From: VBAS01 sp035318985 | GTDB taxonomy: Bacteria; Bacteroidota; Bacteroidia; Chitinophagales; Chitinophagaceae | DNA length: 64,000 bases | Assembly (NCBI GenBank): GCA_035318985.1 | Contig: DATHDP010000087.1 | Coordinates: 1 to 64,000, forward strand | Reading direction: 5' to 3' | Shown here: one piece after another, positions 8,119-16,929 of the stretch | How the letters are laid out: each line of letters opens with the position of its first letter | How positions within the stretch are numbered: the first letter of the stretch is position 1 | Translations under genes and position numbers: made by a program | The notes under the pieces: generated by a model | The model's input: the letters and a program-made list of their open reading frames with translations, nothing else | Databases searched by the model: none | Told to the model about the DNA's origin: nothing

Positions 8119-9897
8119 ATGAGCATTGCAGAACAAATAAGAAAGGCATCAAAAAAAACTCTCCAGGAACTTTATAGTCTGACCATTGATGAAAAAGATA
8201 TACAGATCAATGAAACCAAACCAGAATTTGAAGGCGACTATACAGTGGTTTTGTTTTCATTTATTAAACAACTAAAAAAGTCGCCCGAACAACTTGGCAA
8301 GGAGATCGGTGATCATCTTATAAATAATAATCCTGATCTTTTTTCAGCATATAATGTAATAAAGGGCTTTTTAAATCTGACAATACAAAATAACTATTGG
8401 GTTGAGTTTCTTCAAAACAATTATGCAGATCTAAATTTTGGAAAAAAGAAAAATACTGGCAATAAGGTAATGGTTGAATATTCTTCGCCCAATACAAATA
8501 AGCCCCTTCATCTTGGTCATTTAAGAAATAATTTTTTGGGATGGAGCGTAGCGGAAATTTTAAAAGCGAATGGATCTGAAATAACAAAAACCTGCATTGT
8601 AAATGACCGGGGCATTCACATTTGTAAAAGCATGATCGCATGGCAGCTTTTTGGAAATGGAGAAACTCCGGAAAGCACAGGAAAAAAAGGCGATCATTTT
8701 GTTGGCGACTACTATGTAAAATTCAATGATGAATACAAAAAACAAATAGAAGAATTGGTGGCAAGCGGTAAGACCAAAGATGAAGCAGAAAAAGAAGCGC
8801 CGATCATGAAAGCTGCTCAACAAATGTTATTTGATTGGGAAGCCGGCAAACCTGATATTATAGCACTTTGGAAAAAAATGAATAGTTGGGTATATGATGG
8901 TTTTGATATCACCTACAAACGTATAGGAACTGATTTTCAAAAGATCTATTACGAAAGCAATACCTATCTTCTTGGAAAAGACATAGTGAAAGAAGGATTG
9001 GAAAAAGGTGTTTTCTATAAAAAAGAAGACGGCAGTGTTTGGATAAACCTGATCGCTGATGGACTGGATGAGAAATTAGTGATGAGAAAAGATGGCACTT
9101 CGGTTTATATAACCCAGGATATTGGACTGGTTGAACAGAAGTTCAATCAATATAAACCCAATGAAAGTATTTATGTAATTGGTGACGAACAGAATTATCA
9201 TTTGAAAGTTTTAAAACTGATCGCGGAAAAATTGAAACTTCCGGGTGCCGAAGGAATTTATCATTTGAGTTATGGAATGGTCGAATTGCCAACAGGAAGA
9301 ATGAAAAGCCGTGAAGGAACTGTTGTAGATGCCGATGACATGGTTGATGAAATGGTAGCAATAGCCGGCAGGCACACAGAAGAATTAGGCAAAGTGAAAG
9401 ACTTTACAGAAACAGAACTGAAAGAGCTATATGATACTTTAGGTATTGGTGCATTAAAGTTTTTTCTGCTTCGTGTTGATCCCAAAAAGAGAATGATCTT
9501 TAATCCTGAAGAGTCAATCGACTTCCATGGATTTACCGGGCCATTTGTTCAATACACACATGCAAGGATCAAGTCAATTTTGAGAAAGGAGAGAGCAGTC
9601 GACAGTCAACAGTCAATAGTCGATGGTCTTTTGAAATTAGAAAAAGGACTCATTGTAAAATTGGAGCAATATTCAACCATCGTTGAACAAGCAGCCTCAG
9701 AACATAATCCATCTGTATTGGCAATCTATGCATTTGAATTGGCTAAAACGTTTAATGGGTTTTATACAGAGCATTCAGTTGTGAATGCAGAATCGAATGA
9801 AAAAAAACAACTCAGGTTAAGACTTTCTGAAATGACGGCGAATGTTATTGCATCGGCGATGGGATTGCTGGGAATTAAAGTTCCTGAAAGGATGTGA
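8119..9897 (+). CDS. argS: Arginyl-tRNA synthetase
   Basis: 592 residues, class I aminoacyl-tRNA synthetase charging tRNA-Arg. It has the N-terminal additional domain (about 1-110), the HIGH-type signature HLGH at residues 131-134 inside SSPNTNKPLHLGHLRNN, the KMSKS counterpart GRMKSREG at about 393-400, and the DALR anticodon-binding domain starting at FVQYTHARIKSIL. Length is normal for the family. Odd point: bases 9596-9621, in the loop after ILRKE of the DALR domain, contain a 26-bp sequence repeated just downstream of the stop codon; it adds roughly residues 493-501 in frame. The gene appears intact. Confidence 0.97.
   Translation: MSIAEQIRKASKKTLQELYSLTIDEKDIQINETKPEFEGDYTVVLFSFIKQLKKSPEQLGKEIGDHLINNNPDLFSAYNVIKGFLNLTIQNNYWVEFLQNNYADLNFGKKKNTGNKVMVEYSSPNTNKPLHLGHLRNNFLGWSVAEILKANGSEITKTCIVNDRGIHICKSMIAWQLFGNGETPESTGKKGDHFVGDYYVKFNDEYKKQIEELVASGKTKDEAEKEAPIMKAAQQMLFDWEAGKPDIIALWKKMNSWVYDGFDITYKRIGTDFQKIYYESNTYLLGKDIVKEGLEKGVFYKKEDGSVWINLIADGLDEKLVMRKDGTSVYITQDIGLVEQKFNQYKPNESIYVIGDEQNYHLKVLKLIAEKLKLPGAEGIYHLSYGMVELPTGRMKSREGTVVDADDMVDEMVAIAGRHTEELGKVKDFTETELKELYDTLGIGALKFFLLRVDPKKRMIFNPEESIDFHGFTGPFVQYTHARIKSILRKERAVDSQQSIVDGLLKLEKGLIVKLEQYSTIVEQAASEHNPSVLAIYAFELAKTFNGFYTEHSVVNAESNEKKQLRLRLSEMTANVIASAMGLLGIKVPERM
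9596..9621 (+). repeat. 26-bp dispersed repeat, copy inside argS
   Basis: The sequence begins CAGTCGACAGTCAACAGTCA and is built from tandem CAGTC-like units. It matches 9900-9925 at 25 of 26 positions. This copy is translated in frame within the argS DALR domain. Confidence 0.85.
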
Positions 9898-9899
9898 TT

Positions 9900-9925
9900 C
9901 AGTCGACAGTCCACAGTCAATAGTC
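9900..9925 (+). repeat. 26-bp dispersed repeat, copy after argS stop
   Basis: Same element as 9596-9621, with one mismatch (C for A), starting 3 bp after the argS stop. The rest of the 9926-10058 spacer shows no gene or clear structure. Confidence 0.85.
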
Positions 9926-10058
9926 ATCAGTTACTGCGTAAACCTTTGTTAATTGTTCAATAGAAAATGAAAAGTACAAGTGTGCCCTTCGCTTCTCTCT
10001 GGGTAAACTGTGCAACAACAGCCTCATAGTAATTCTAAAGCTGATAACATAAATAAAA

Positions 10059-10079
10059 AACCTCCGCATAACGGAGGTT
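10059..10079. terminator. Intrinsic terminator between argS and the TPR gene
   Basis: An 8-bp perfect stem, AACCTCCG (10059-10066) pairing with CGGAGGTT (10072-10079), with a 5-nt loop. On the minus strand it is followed at once by TTTTTTATTT, so it fits as the terminator of the TPR gene ending at 10103. On the plus strand a TCAATTTTTTT follows, so it may also serve argS. Confidence 0.85.
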
Positions 10080-10102
10080 TCAATTTTTTTATATCTATTC
10101 TT

Positions 10103-11128
10103 TTACATCCCCGGCATTGATTTTTTCTGTTTGTACTTTGCAAGATCAGGATCCATTTCAATTGCTTTATCACAAAGGGCAACCCCCTTCTCCTTCTCCC
10201 CTTTTTTCTGATAACTCATCCCGATCATATAAAGTGATTGCGCATTTGTTTTATCAAACGTCAGCACTTTATCCCAGTAATCGATCGCATCCTGGTATTT
10301 GCCTGAATAATAATAAGCCTCGGCAACCATATTAAGAATATTCATATCGCTTGGTTTCTTTACAAGTATATCTTTCAAGATCACCATGGCCTCTTCAAGC
10401 TTGCCCACATTCAAGTAAGCCACCCCAAGATTTTCCATGTAATCATTGTCTTTCTTGTATCCTCTTTCGCCTGCAAGCAAAATGCATTTCAATGACTCTT
10501 TATCTGCATTCATTGCATAGTAAATAAGTCCAAGTTCATATATCCAATTGTTTTTTTCAGGAGCTAATGCTATCGCCTTATCAAAATAGGGAACTGAAAG
10601 TTTGTAGTTCATCATGTCAGCATAACTGCGTGCAATCAGGTAGGGTATCTCCGCATTTTTCGGCTCTTCTTTCTCTGCAATCTGCAAATATTTTATTGCC
10701 TGACCATAATCATCTTTATCGTAATAAATTTTTCCAAGGAAGTATCCTACTTTTTCACTGGGATCAGCTTTCTTTAATTTATCAGCATAAAGGATCGCAT
10801 CATCAAATCGTTTTGTATTAAAAGAAAGATTTAATAATTGTTTGTATAATGCAGGCGAATTATCTCCCATCTGCTCCAACTTCTGGTACATCTCTCTTGC
10901 CTGTCCATATTTGTTCAGGCTCATCAATACATCAGCAAGTTCCGTAACGATTGCTTTATCGTTAGGATTATACCTGTAAGCTTTGTCAAGATTTTTCCAA
11001 ACCTCAAGCTTACGTCCTGCTTGTTTTTCTGCTAAAGCTTTTTGAAAGAAAAAGTTTGCACTGTCTGTTTGTGAGTAAGTTGCTATTGCAACTCCAAAAC
11101 TCAAGATGGTGAGTAATAAGGCTCTCAT
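10103..11128 (-). CDS. Exported tetratricopeptide-repeat protein
   Basis: Read from the ATG at 11128, the product begins with a signal peptide (MRALLLTILSFGVAIATYSQ); a longer frame to 11197 would bury it, so I chose the inner start. The mature protein is a chain of about nine 34-residue TPRs (for example YFLGKIYYDKDDYGQAIKYL, LYMIGMSYQKKGEKEKGVAL), a protein-protein interaction scaffold, probably periplasmic. It lies 114 bp downstream of glgB on the same strand and ends at a good terminator. A link to glycogen metabolism is suggested only by position. Confidence 0.88.
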   Translation of the reverse strand: MRALLLTILSFGVAIATYSQTDSANFFFQKALAEKQAGRKLEVWKNLDKAYRYNPNDKAIVTELADVLMSLNKYGQAREMYQKLEQMGDNSPALYKQLLNLSFNTKRFDDAILYADKLKKADPSEKVGYFLGKIYYDKDDYGQAIKYLQIAEKEEPKNAEIPYLIARSYADMMNYKLSVPYFDKAIALAPEKNNWIYELGLIYYAMNADKESLKCILLAGERGYKKDNDYMENLGVAYLNVGKLEEAMVILKDILVKKPSDMNILNMVAEAYYYSGKYQDAIDYWDKVLTFDKTNAQSLYMIGMSYQKKGEKEKGVALCDKAIEMDPDLAKYKQKKSMPGM

Positions 11129-11242
11129 AGGGTGTATATTAGGATTATAAAAAAACGCTCTTCCCCATAAAAGTAATTTCTTAAGTTGGTAAATCATAGC
11201 CTTTAACCTTTATATATTTTATTACAACTTGGCCAAAATAAA

Positions 11243-13252
11243 TCATTTCAAAACAATTGCGGCCAGAGGTGGGAGATTCAGTGTCAACTTATATGTTTTT
11301 TGATCTTTATCAACGAGTTCGGATCTTATATCAGGATTAAATACGTTCCCTGTACCCCAATATTTTCGTGAGTCTGAATTGAAAATTTCCTTCGTAAATT
11401 CCTTGTTCCGAATGTAAACATCCCAATCATTTCTAACGACTGGCGTTAGATTAAGAATGATCAATAGATCGTCTGTCTTTTTCTTTCCTTTCCGTTTGTA
11501 GCAAATAACTGATTCCGCCCGATGATTTAAATCAATCCACTCAAACCCATCAATACCAAACTGATTTTGAAAAAGCCCCGGTTCTGTAACCAATAATTTA
11601 TTTAAATCCGCCACGCAATCCTTTAGTAACCGATGACCGTCGTGTTGCAACAAAAACCAGTCCAATTCTGATTTATAATTCCATTCACTTGTTTGTCCAA
11701 ACTCATCACCCATAAACAAAAGTTTTCCACCGGGATGCGTCCACATATATGAATAAAGCAAACGAAGGTTCGCAAACTTTTGCCACTCATCGCCGGGCAT
11801 TTTATAAAGCATTGGACTTTTGCCGTGTACGATCTCATCATGACTCAATGGCAACATAAAGTTTTCATCATAATAATACATCATGCTGAAAGCAAATTTA
11901 TCCTGGTGATGCTGCCGGTTAATAGGATCAATTTTAAAATAATCAAGTGTATCGTGCATCCAACCCATCATCCATTTCATTCCAAAACCAAGTCCCCCAT
12001 TCCAAGTCGGTTTTGAAACACCCGGCCAATCGGTGGCTTCTTCAGCTATTGTTTGCACGTCAGGAAAATCTCGGAAGATGGTTTCATTAAGATCTTTTAT
12101 AAAAGCAATTGCTTCCAAATTTCCATCACCACCATATTCATTTGGCTCCCATTGACCGTGAGTTCTCGAATAATTCAATTTTAGCATGGAGGAAACAGCA
12201 TCCACTCTTATTCCATCAATATGAAACATATCAAACCAAAATCTTGCGCTGCTTATTAAAAATGATTTTACTTCTCCCCTTTTATAATTAAAAATATAAC
12301 TGTTCCAGTCCGGATGAAATCCTTTGCGCATATCGGCATATTCATAAGTATGATCGCCATCAAACATAAACAAGCCATGTGCATCATAAGGAAAATGTGA
12401 AGGAACCCAATCGAGTACAACGCCAATTCCTTCTTTATGAAAAGCATCAACCATTCGCATTAGTCCCTGCGGATCGCCAAACCGTGATGTTGATGCAAAA
12501 AAACCTGTGCATTGATAGCCCCAGCTTCCATCAAAGGGATGTTCCATTACAGGCATCAGTTCAACATGTGTAAATCCCATTTCTTTTACATAAGGAACTA
12601 ATCTTTCTGTTATCTGGTCATATGTATTATAAGATTCTTCATCATTTTTATCGGGCCTTTGCCAACTGGCCAGGTGAACTTCATACACACTCCACGGCGC
12701 TTCCAATGAATTATGCTTTTTTCTTTTCTTCATCCATTCCTTATCCTGCCATTCATAATACATATCCCATGAAATAGAGGCTGTCAGTGGTCGCTTCTCC
12801 CAAAAATTTGCGAATGGATCACCTTTATCCTGGGCTCTTTTTTTATACCCGATTATATGATATTTATAAACCTCTCCTAATTTGAAAGTGGGAATAAAGC
12901 CTTCCCAAATACCACTCTTATCCCAACGCGGATATAATTCATGTGTGTGATTTGCCCAATCATTAAAATTCCCTTTTACAGAAACTGAACTTGCATTCGG
13001 CGCCCATACACAGAAATAAACGCCCCACACATTATTTACCTGGATAGAATGTGAACCGAATTTTTTATATAGAGTGTAATGCGTACCGTTTTGATAATTT
13101 GTTACGTCATCATCAGTAAGTATTGAATAGTTCCAAACGGTTTTGGATGTATCAACAAAATTCTCTTCTTCGTACTTTTTTTGCACTGCTTTTGGGTTTG
13201 GATCCCCTGTTTCTTCCTTTTCGTTTATGGATTTTTTACTCTTTTGCGTCAT
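11243..13252 (-). CDS. glgB: 1,4-alpha-glucan branching enzyme
   Basis: 669 residues, GH13 family. It cuts alpha-1,4 chains and rejoins them by alpha-1,6 bonds in glycogen. Visible parts: an N-terminal CBM48-type domain (about 55-160, GVYFCVWAPNASSVSVKGNF), YEVHLASWQRP at the start of the barrel, VLDWVPSHFP, the nucleophile region GIRVDAVSSML, the acid/base region IAEEATDWPG and LPLSHDEIVHGK with the third catalytic Asp, then a C-terminal beta domain. The charged N-terminal 45 residues are an extension. A TTG-N21-TAATTTTA upstream on the minus strand may be its promoter. glgC and glgA lie about 8 kb away on the same strand. Confidence 0.96.
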   Translation of the reverse strand: MTQKSKKSINEKEETGDPNPKAVQKKYEEENFVDTSKTVWNYSILTDDDVTNYQNGTHYTLYKKFGSHSIQVNNVWGVYFCVWAPNASSVSVKGNFNDWANHTHELYPRWDKSGIWEGFIPTFKLGEVYKYHIIGYKKRAQDKGDPFANFWEKRPLTASISWDMYYEWQDKEWMKKRKKHNSLEAPWSVYEVHLASWQRPDKNDEESYNTYDQITERLVPYVKEMGFTHVELMPVMEHPFDGSWGYQCTGFFASTSRFGDPQGLMRMVDAFHKEGIGVVLDWVPSHFPYDAHGLFMFDGDHTYEYADMRKGFHPDWNSYIFNYKRGEVKSFLISSARFWFDMFHIDGIRVDAVSSMLKLNYSRTHGQWEPNEYGGDGNLEAIAFIKDLNETIFRDFPDVQTIAEEATDWPGVSKPTWNGGLGFGMKWMMGWMHDTLDYFKIDPINRQHHQDKFAFSMMYYYDENFMLPLSHDEIVHGKSPMLYKMPGDEWQKFANLRLLYSYMWTHPGGKLLFMGDEFGQTSEWNYKSELDWFLLQHDGHRLLKDCVADLNKLLVTEPGLFQNQFGIDGFEWIDLNHRAESVICYKRKGKKKTDDLLIILNLTPVVRNDWDVYIRNKEFTKEIFNSDSRKYWGTGNVFNPDIRSELVDKDQKTYKLTLNLPPLAAIVLK

Positions 13253-13415
13253 ACGATCTTTGTTTCTGGTTTCCGCTTATGGAATGTACGACCCTTTAAC
13301 GTAAAATTAAAGGCTATTTCTATTAATATTCAATTAGATAAAGGAATTTAGCGACTTGTTTGATCCACCCATTGAAAACACCACTGATCAATTAAACTAA
13401 ACCACTGTAATCGTC

Positions 13416-16181
13416 ATGAGAAAACTAATTTCGGGCCTGCTGCTATTATTTATAGCTTCTTCAGCATTTTCACAATCACAGACTTTAAAAGGGACACTAA
13501 AAGACACTTCAGAAAACAGGAGTTTAGCTAACACCGTCATTTCTGTATTAACCAAAAAAGATTCTGTTCTGGTAAAATTTGTCCGTGCTGACAAGGACGG
13601 TAATTTTAAAATACAAGGACTTAAAGAAGGAAGCTATATTCTTTTAATAACTCATCCCTACATGGGAGATTATTATGATAATATAGAAGTAAAAGGCGAA
13701 GCACCTACCGATCTTGGTAATGTTCATCTTACTCCAAAAAGCAAATTACTCTCAGAAGTAATTGTAAGAAGTGGTTCTCCAATCAAGATCAAAGGAGATA
13801 CGCTTGTTTATACTGCGGATAGTTTTAAGGTAAGAGCTGGAGCAAATGTGGAAGAACTGTTGCGACGATTGCCGGGTATTACAGTCGATAAAAATGGACA
13901 GATCACTGCGATGGGAGAACGGGTAACAAAAGTATTGGTAGATGGAGAAGAATTTTTTGGCACTGACCCGGGAATTGCAACCAAAAGTATTCGTGCCGAT
14001 GCGGTGCAGGAAGTGCAGGTGTTTGATAAAAAAAGTGACCAGGCAGCATTTACAGGTATTGACGATGGTGTAAAAGATAAAACGATCAATCTTAAAATGA
14101 AAAAGATGGCGGGTTATTTTGGGAAAGCGGAATTAGGCGGAGGGCTTCCGGATAAATATGATAACTCGGTAATGGCAAATTTTTTTAAGAACAAAAGAAA
14201 GATCGCTACTTATGGTATAATGAGTAACACCGGCCAAACAAATCTCGACTGGCAGGATGCGCAAAATTATGGAGGCCTTTCTGATAATATGACGATGACG
14301 GATGATGGAGGAATTTACTTCTCCGGAGGAGGTGGTGGTGATGATAATTATAATGGTGGCAGAAATGGAATTCCACAGAACAGGAACGCTGGTTTTCATT
14401 ATAGTGATAAATTTAATAACGCAAAAAATAGTTTTAACAGCGGTTATAAATACTCAAAAGTTATTGCGCCAGGAATAACTAAAACTTTTTCGCAAACATT
14501 TTTACCCAACACCACTCCATGGAGCAGTAATAGTGTCTCTGACAATCGCACTTCAACAAATAAGCATGCAGTTAATATGACGATGGAGTTTAATCTTGAC
14601 TCCAACAATTCAGTAAAGTGGACCTCACGTTTCAATAATAACTCAAGCCTTGCCAATGTTGATTATTCAACTGAAACATTAGATGACCAGGGGAAGTTTA
14701 TTAACCAGGCCAGGAGGAAAAGTGAAACCAACACCGATAAAAACAATGTAGCCTCTTCCCTGCTTTGGAGACATAAGTTTAAAAAACTGGCAAGAACCCT
14801 TTCTATCAATGCAGATTTTAACTGGAACCGAACAGAATCAGACGGGTTATTATATTCCCTGAATCACTATTATAAGAATGGAGTTCTTGATGATCGTGAT
14901 ACAACTGATCAGCAAAATATAACTGACAACATCAATAATACTGTAAGTACAAAGATCTCTTACACAGAGCCACTTAAAAAAGATTTTTACATGGAGCTCA
15001 CTTACGGATTTGCGTATAATAATAATAAGAGTGATCGTCTTACCAATATCAAGAATATTAATGGCAAATACGATGAGATGGTTGATTCGTTAAGTAATTT
15101 TTTCATTTTTAACAGGACTCAGAATACACCGGGTTTAAGTTTCCGGCTCAATAAGAAAAAATACAGTCTTACTTTTGGCGGTTCTGTTGATTTTAACCAG
15201 TTTGAAAAAAAGGATCTGACAAGAGATACTATTGTTCATTATAATTTTGTGAACTTTATTCCAAGAGCAAACTATACTTATAAATTCAAGCCAAATGAGA
15301 GTCTCCGTATTAACTACAATGGTACTACTACAGCTCCATCATTAGAACAATTACAGCCAACCCGTGTAAATACAGACCCATTGAATGTTTATCTCGGTAA
15401 TCCTTTTTTGAAACAGTCGTTCAGACACAGTTTTGATGCTGGGTATAATTTTTATAATGTACTGAAAGAAAAAAGTATGTTCACTAACCTGGGATTTGGA
15501 TTTACTGATAATGCTTTTGTGCAAGCGAGTTTCGTTGATAGTTCAGGTAAAAGAAGCTACCTGACTGTAAATGCCGACGGAAATTATTATGTAAGATTTT
15601 ATTCTGACTATGGATTTAAAATAAAAGGATTTGGCTGGAGAAACGGTATTGGCCCCGGTTATAATTTCAACCGTAGCGTTGAATATATTAATGGAGTAAA
15701 GAACATAAATGTTACAAAGAGCTACAGCATCCGGGTTTCTACAAATACTTATAAACCGGAGAAATATAATGCATGGCTCTCCACAAGTTTCAGCTGGAAT
15801 GATTCTAAGTCTTCGGTGAATTCGAGTGCCAATGCGCAATATTGGTCACTCAATTTAAATGGCAGCGGAAGTAAAACGTTTGCAAAGAAATGGGAAGTTG
15901 GCTCTGACGTATCATTACAAATGCGCCAAAATGATCCACGTTTCCCAGATGCCAACAGCTTCACCACCTGGAATGGTTATCTCACTAAAAGATTCTTTAA
16001 AGAAAATCAATTTGAATTAAAGCTGCAGGTAAATGATATTTTAAATCAGAACAAGGGCTATAACAGAAATTTCAGCAGCTATAGTTATACTGAAACCTAT
16101 TATGAAACACTTAAGAGATTCTGGCTGTTGACGGCAACATGGAATCTTTCAAAGAACGGCAAGCCGACAAAAATGTTTTAA
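13416..16181 (+). CDS. Outer-membrane beta-barrel protein, TonB-receptor-like
   Basis: 921 residues. A signal peptide (MRKLISGLLLLFIASSAFSQ) is followed by a carboxypeptidase-regulatory-like domain (about 22-110), a plug-like domain (about 115-230, VEELLRRLPGITVDKNGQIT and VLVDGEEFFGTDP) and a long outer-membrane barrel rich in aromatic-ended strands. A Gly/Asp-rich low-complexity loop lies near 305-320. This is the Bacteroidota 'outer membrane beta-barrel' group; no SusD-like partner is adjacent. The GLPGLI gene 18 bp downstream is a common companion. Lying between two alpha-glucan operons, it may import an oligosaccharide or a peptide/metal; the substrate is not readable from sequence. Confidence 0.93.
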   Translation: MRKLISGLLLLFIASSAFSQSQTLKGTLKDTSENRSLANTVISVLTKKDSVLVKFVRADKDGNFKIQGLKEGSYILLITHPYMGDYYDNIEVKGEAPTDLGNVHLTPKSKLLSEVIVRSGSPIKIKGDTLVYTADSFKVRAGANVEELLRRLPGITVDKNGQITAMGERVTKVLVDGEEFFGTDPGIATKSIRADAVQEVQVFDKKSDQAAFTGIDDGVKDKTINLKMKKMAGYFGKAELGGGLPDKYDNSVMANFFKNKRKIATYGIMSNTGQTNLDWQDAQNYGGLSDNMTMTDDGGIYFSGGGGGDDNYNGGRNGIPQNRNAGFHYSDKFNNAKNSFNSGYKYSKVIAPGITKTFSQTFLPNTTPWSSNSVSDNRTSTNKHAVNMTMEFNLDSNNSVKWTSRFNNNSSLANVDYSTETLDDQGKFINQARRKSETNTDKNNVASSLLWRHKFKKLARTLSINADFNWNRTESDGLLYSLNHYYKNGVLDDRDTTDQQNITDNINNTVSTKISYTEPLKKDFYMELTYGFAYNNNKSDRLTNIKNINGKYDEMVDSLSNFFIFNRTQNTPGLSFRLNKKKYSLTFGGSVDFNQFEKKDLTRDTIVHYNFVNFIPRANYTYKFKPNESLRINYNGTTTAPSLEQLQPTRVNTDPLNVYLGNPFLKQSFRHSFDAGYNFYNVLKEKSMFTNLGFGFTDNAFVQASFVDSSGKRSYLTVNADGNYYVRFYSDYGFKIKGFGWRNGIGPGYNFNRSVEYINGVKNINVTKSYSIRVSTNTYKPEKYNAWLSTSFSWNDSKSSVNSSANAQYWSLNLNGSGSKTFAKKWEVGSDVSLQMRQNDPRFPDANSFTTWNGYLTKRFFKENQFELKLQVNDILNQNKGYNRNFSSYSYTETYYETLKRFWLLTATWNLSKNGKPTKMF

Positions 16182-16199
16182 TCATTAAAAATAGTTCGC

Positions 16200-16928
16200 A
16201 TGAAAAAGATATTTGCTTCAATGATCATTCTAACTGCGATTTCAGCAAATGCACAGCAGTTTATTAATAGCGGCATGATAGAATACGAAGTGAGAGTAAA
16301 CAATCATCGCATGTTTGGGGATGGCTTCTTTGGTGAAATGTTCAAGGATAAAATGCCCAATTTTTCAACCACTTATTATCATTTGACCTTTAACGATAAT
16401 AAAACCATTTACAAATATGACCGGTTAAATGAAAAGGACAAAACGCCCTGGGGTACTAATAATGCGGAGGATAATGTCTGGTACAATGATTTCAATAACA
16501 ACACAAGAGTAAATCAAAAATTCGTTTTTGACCAAACCTATATTCTTGCTGATTCTTTAATGAAATTGGATTGGAAAGTTATGCCGAATGAAACCCGTGA
16601 GATCGCAGGTTTTGTTTGCAGAAAGGCACAGGCTGTTATTTTTGACAGTGTGTATGTATTCGCTTTTTATACGGATGAAATAACTGTAAGCGGCGGCCCA
16701 ATGGGTATTCATGGTTTACCTGGAATGATCCTGGGTATCACGATCCCAAGAATGTTTACCAGCTGGATCGCTACTAAGTTGCAGGTGAACGGCGTTAATA
16801 CAAGTATAATTTCAGCGCCAACTAAAGGGAAAAAGAAAGTAGCAGAGGAACTAAAACAATCAGTACAAAAAGTATCTAAAGACTGGGGTACATGGGGCCA
16901 ACAATCGATCTGGAATATTTTTATATAA
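16200..16928 (+). CDS. GLPGLI family protein
   Basis: 242 residues with a signal peptide (MKKIFASMIILTAISANAQQ). The family signature is seen as GIHGLPGMILGI at about 178-189. The rest is a beta-rich domain with YHLTFNDNKTIYKYD and ETREIAGFVCRKAQ. GLPGLI proteins are restricted to Bacteroidota and are usually encoded directly after a TonB-receptor-like barrel, as here (18 bp). Their role is unknown; cell-envelope assembly or cargo handling for the barrel has been supposed. The gene stops one base before the stop of the convergent amylase gene. Confidence 0.93.
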   Translation: MKKIFASMIILTAISANAQQFINSGMIEYEVRVNNHRMFGDGFFGEMFKDKMPNFSTTYYHLTFNDNKTIYKYDRLNEKDKTPWGTNNAEDNVWYNDFNNNTRVNQKFVFDQTYILADSLMKLDWKVMPNETREIAGFVCRKAQAVIFDSVYVFAFYTDEITVSGGPMGIHGLPGMILGITIPRMFTSWIATKLQVNGVNTSIISAPTKGKKKVAEELKQSVQKVSKDWGTWGQQSIWNIFI

Positions 16929-16929
16929 C

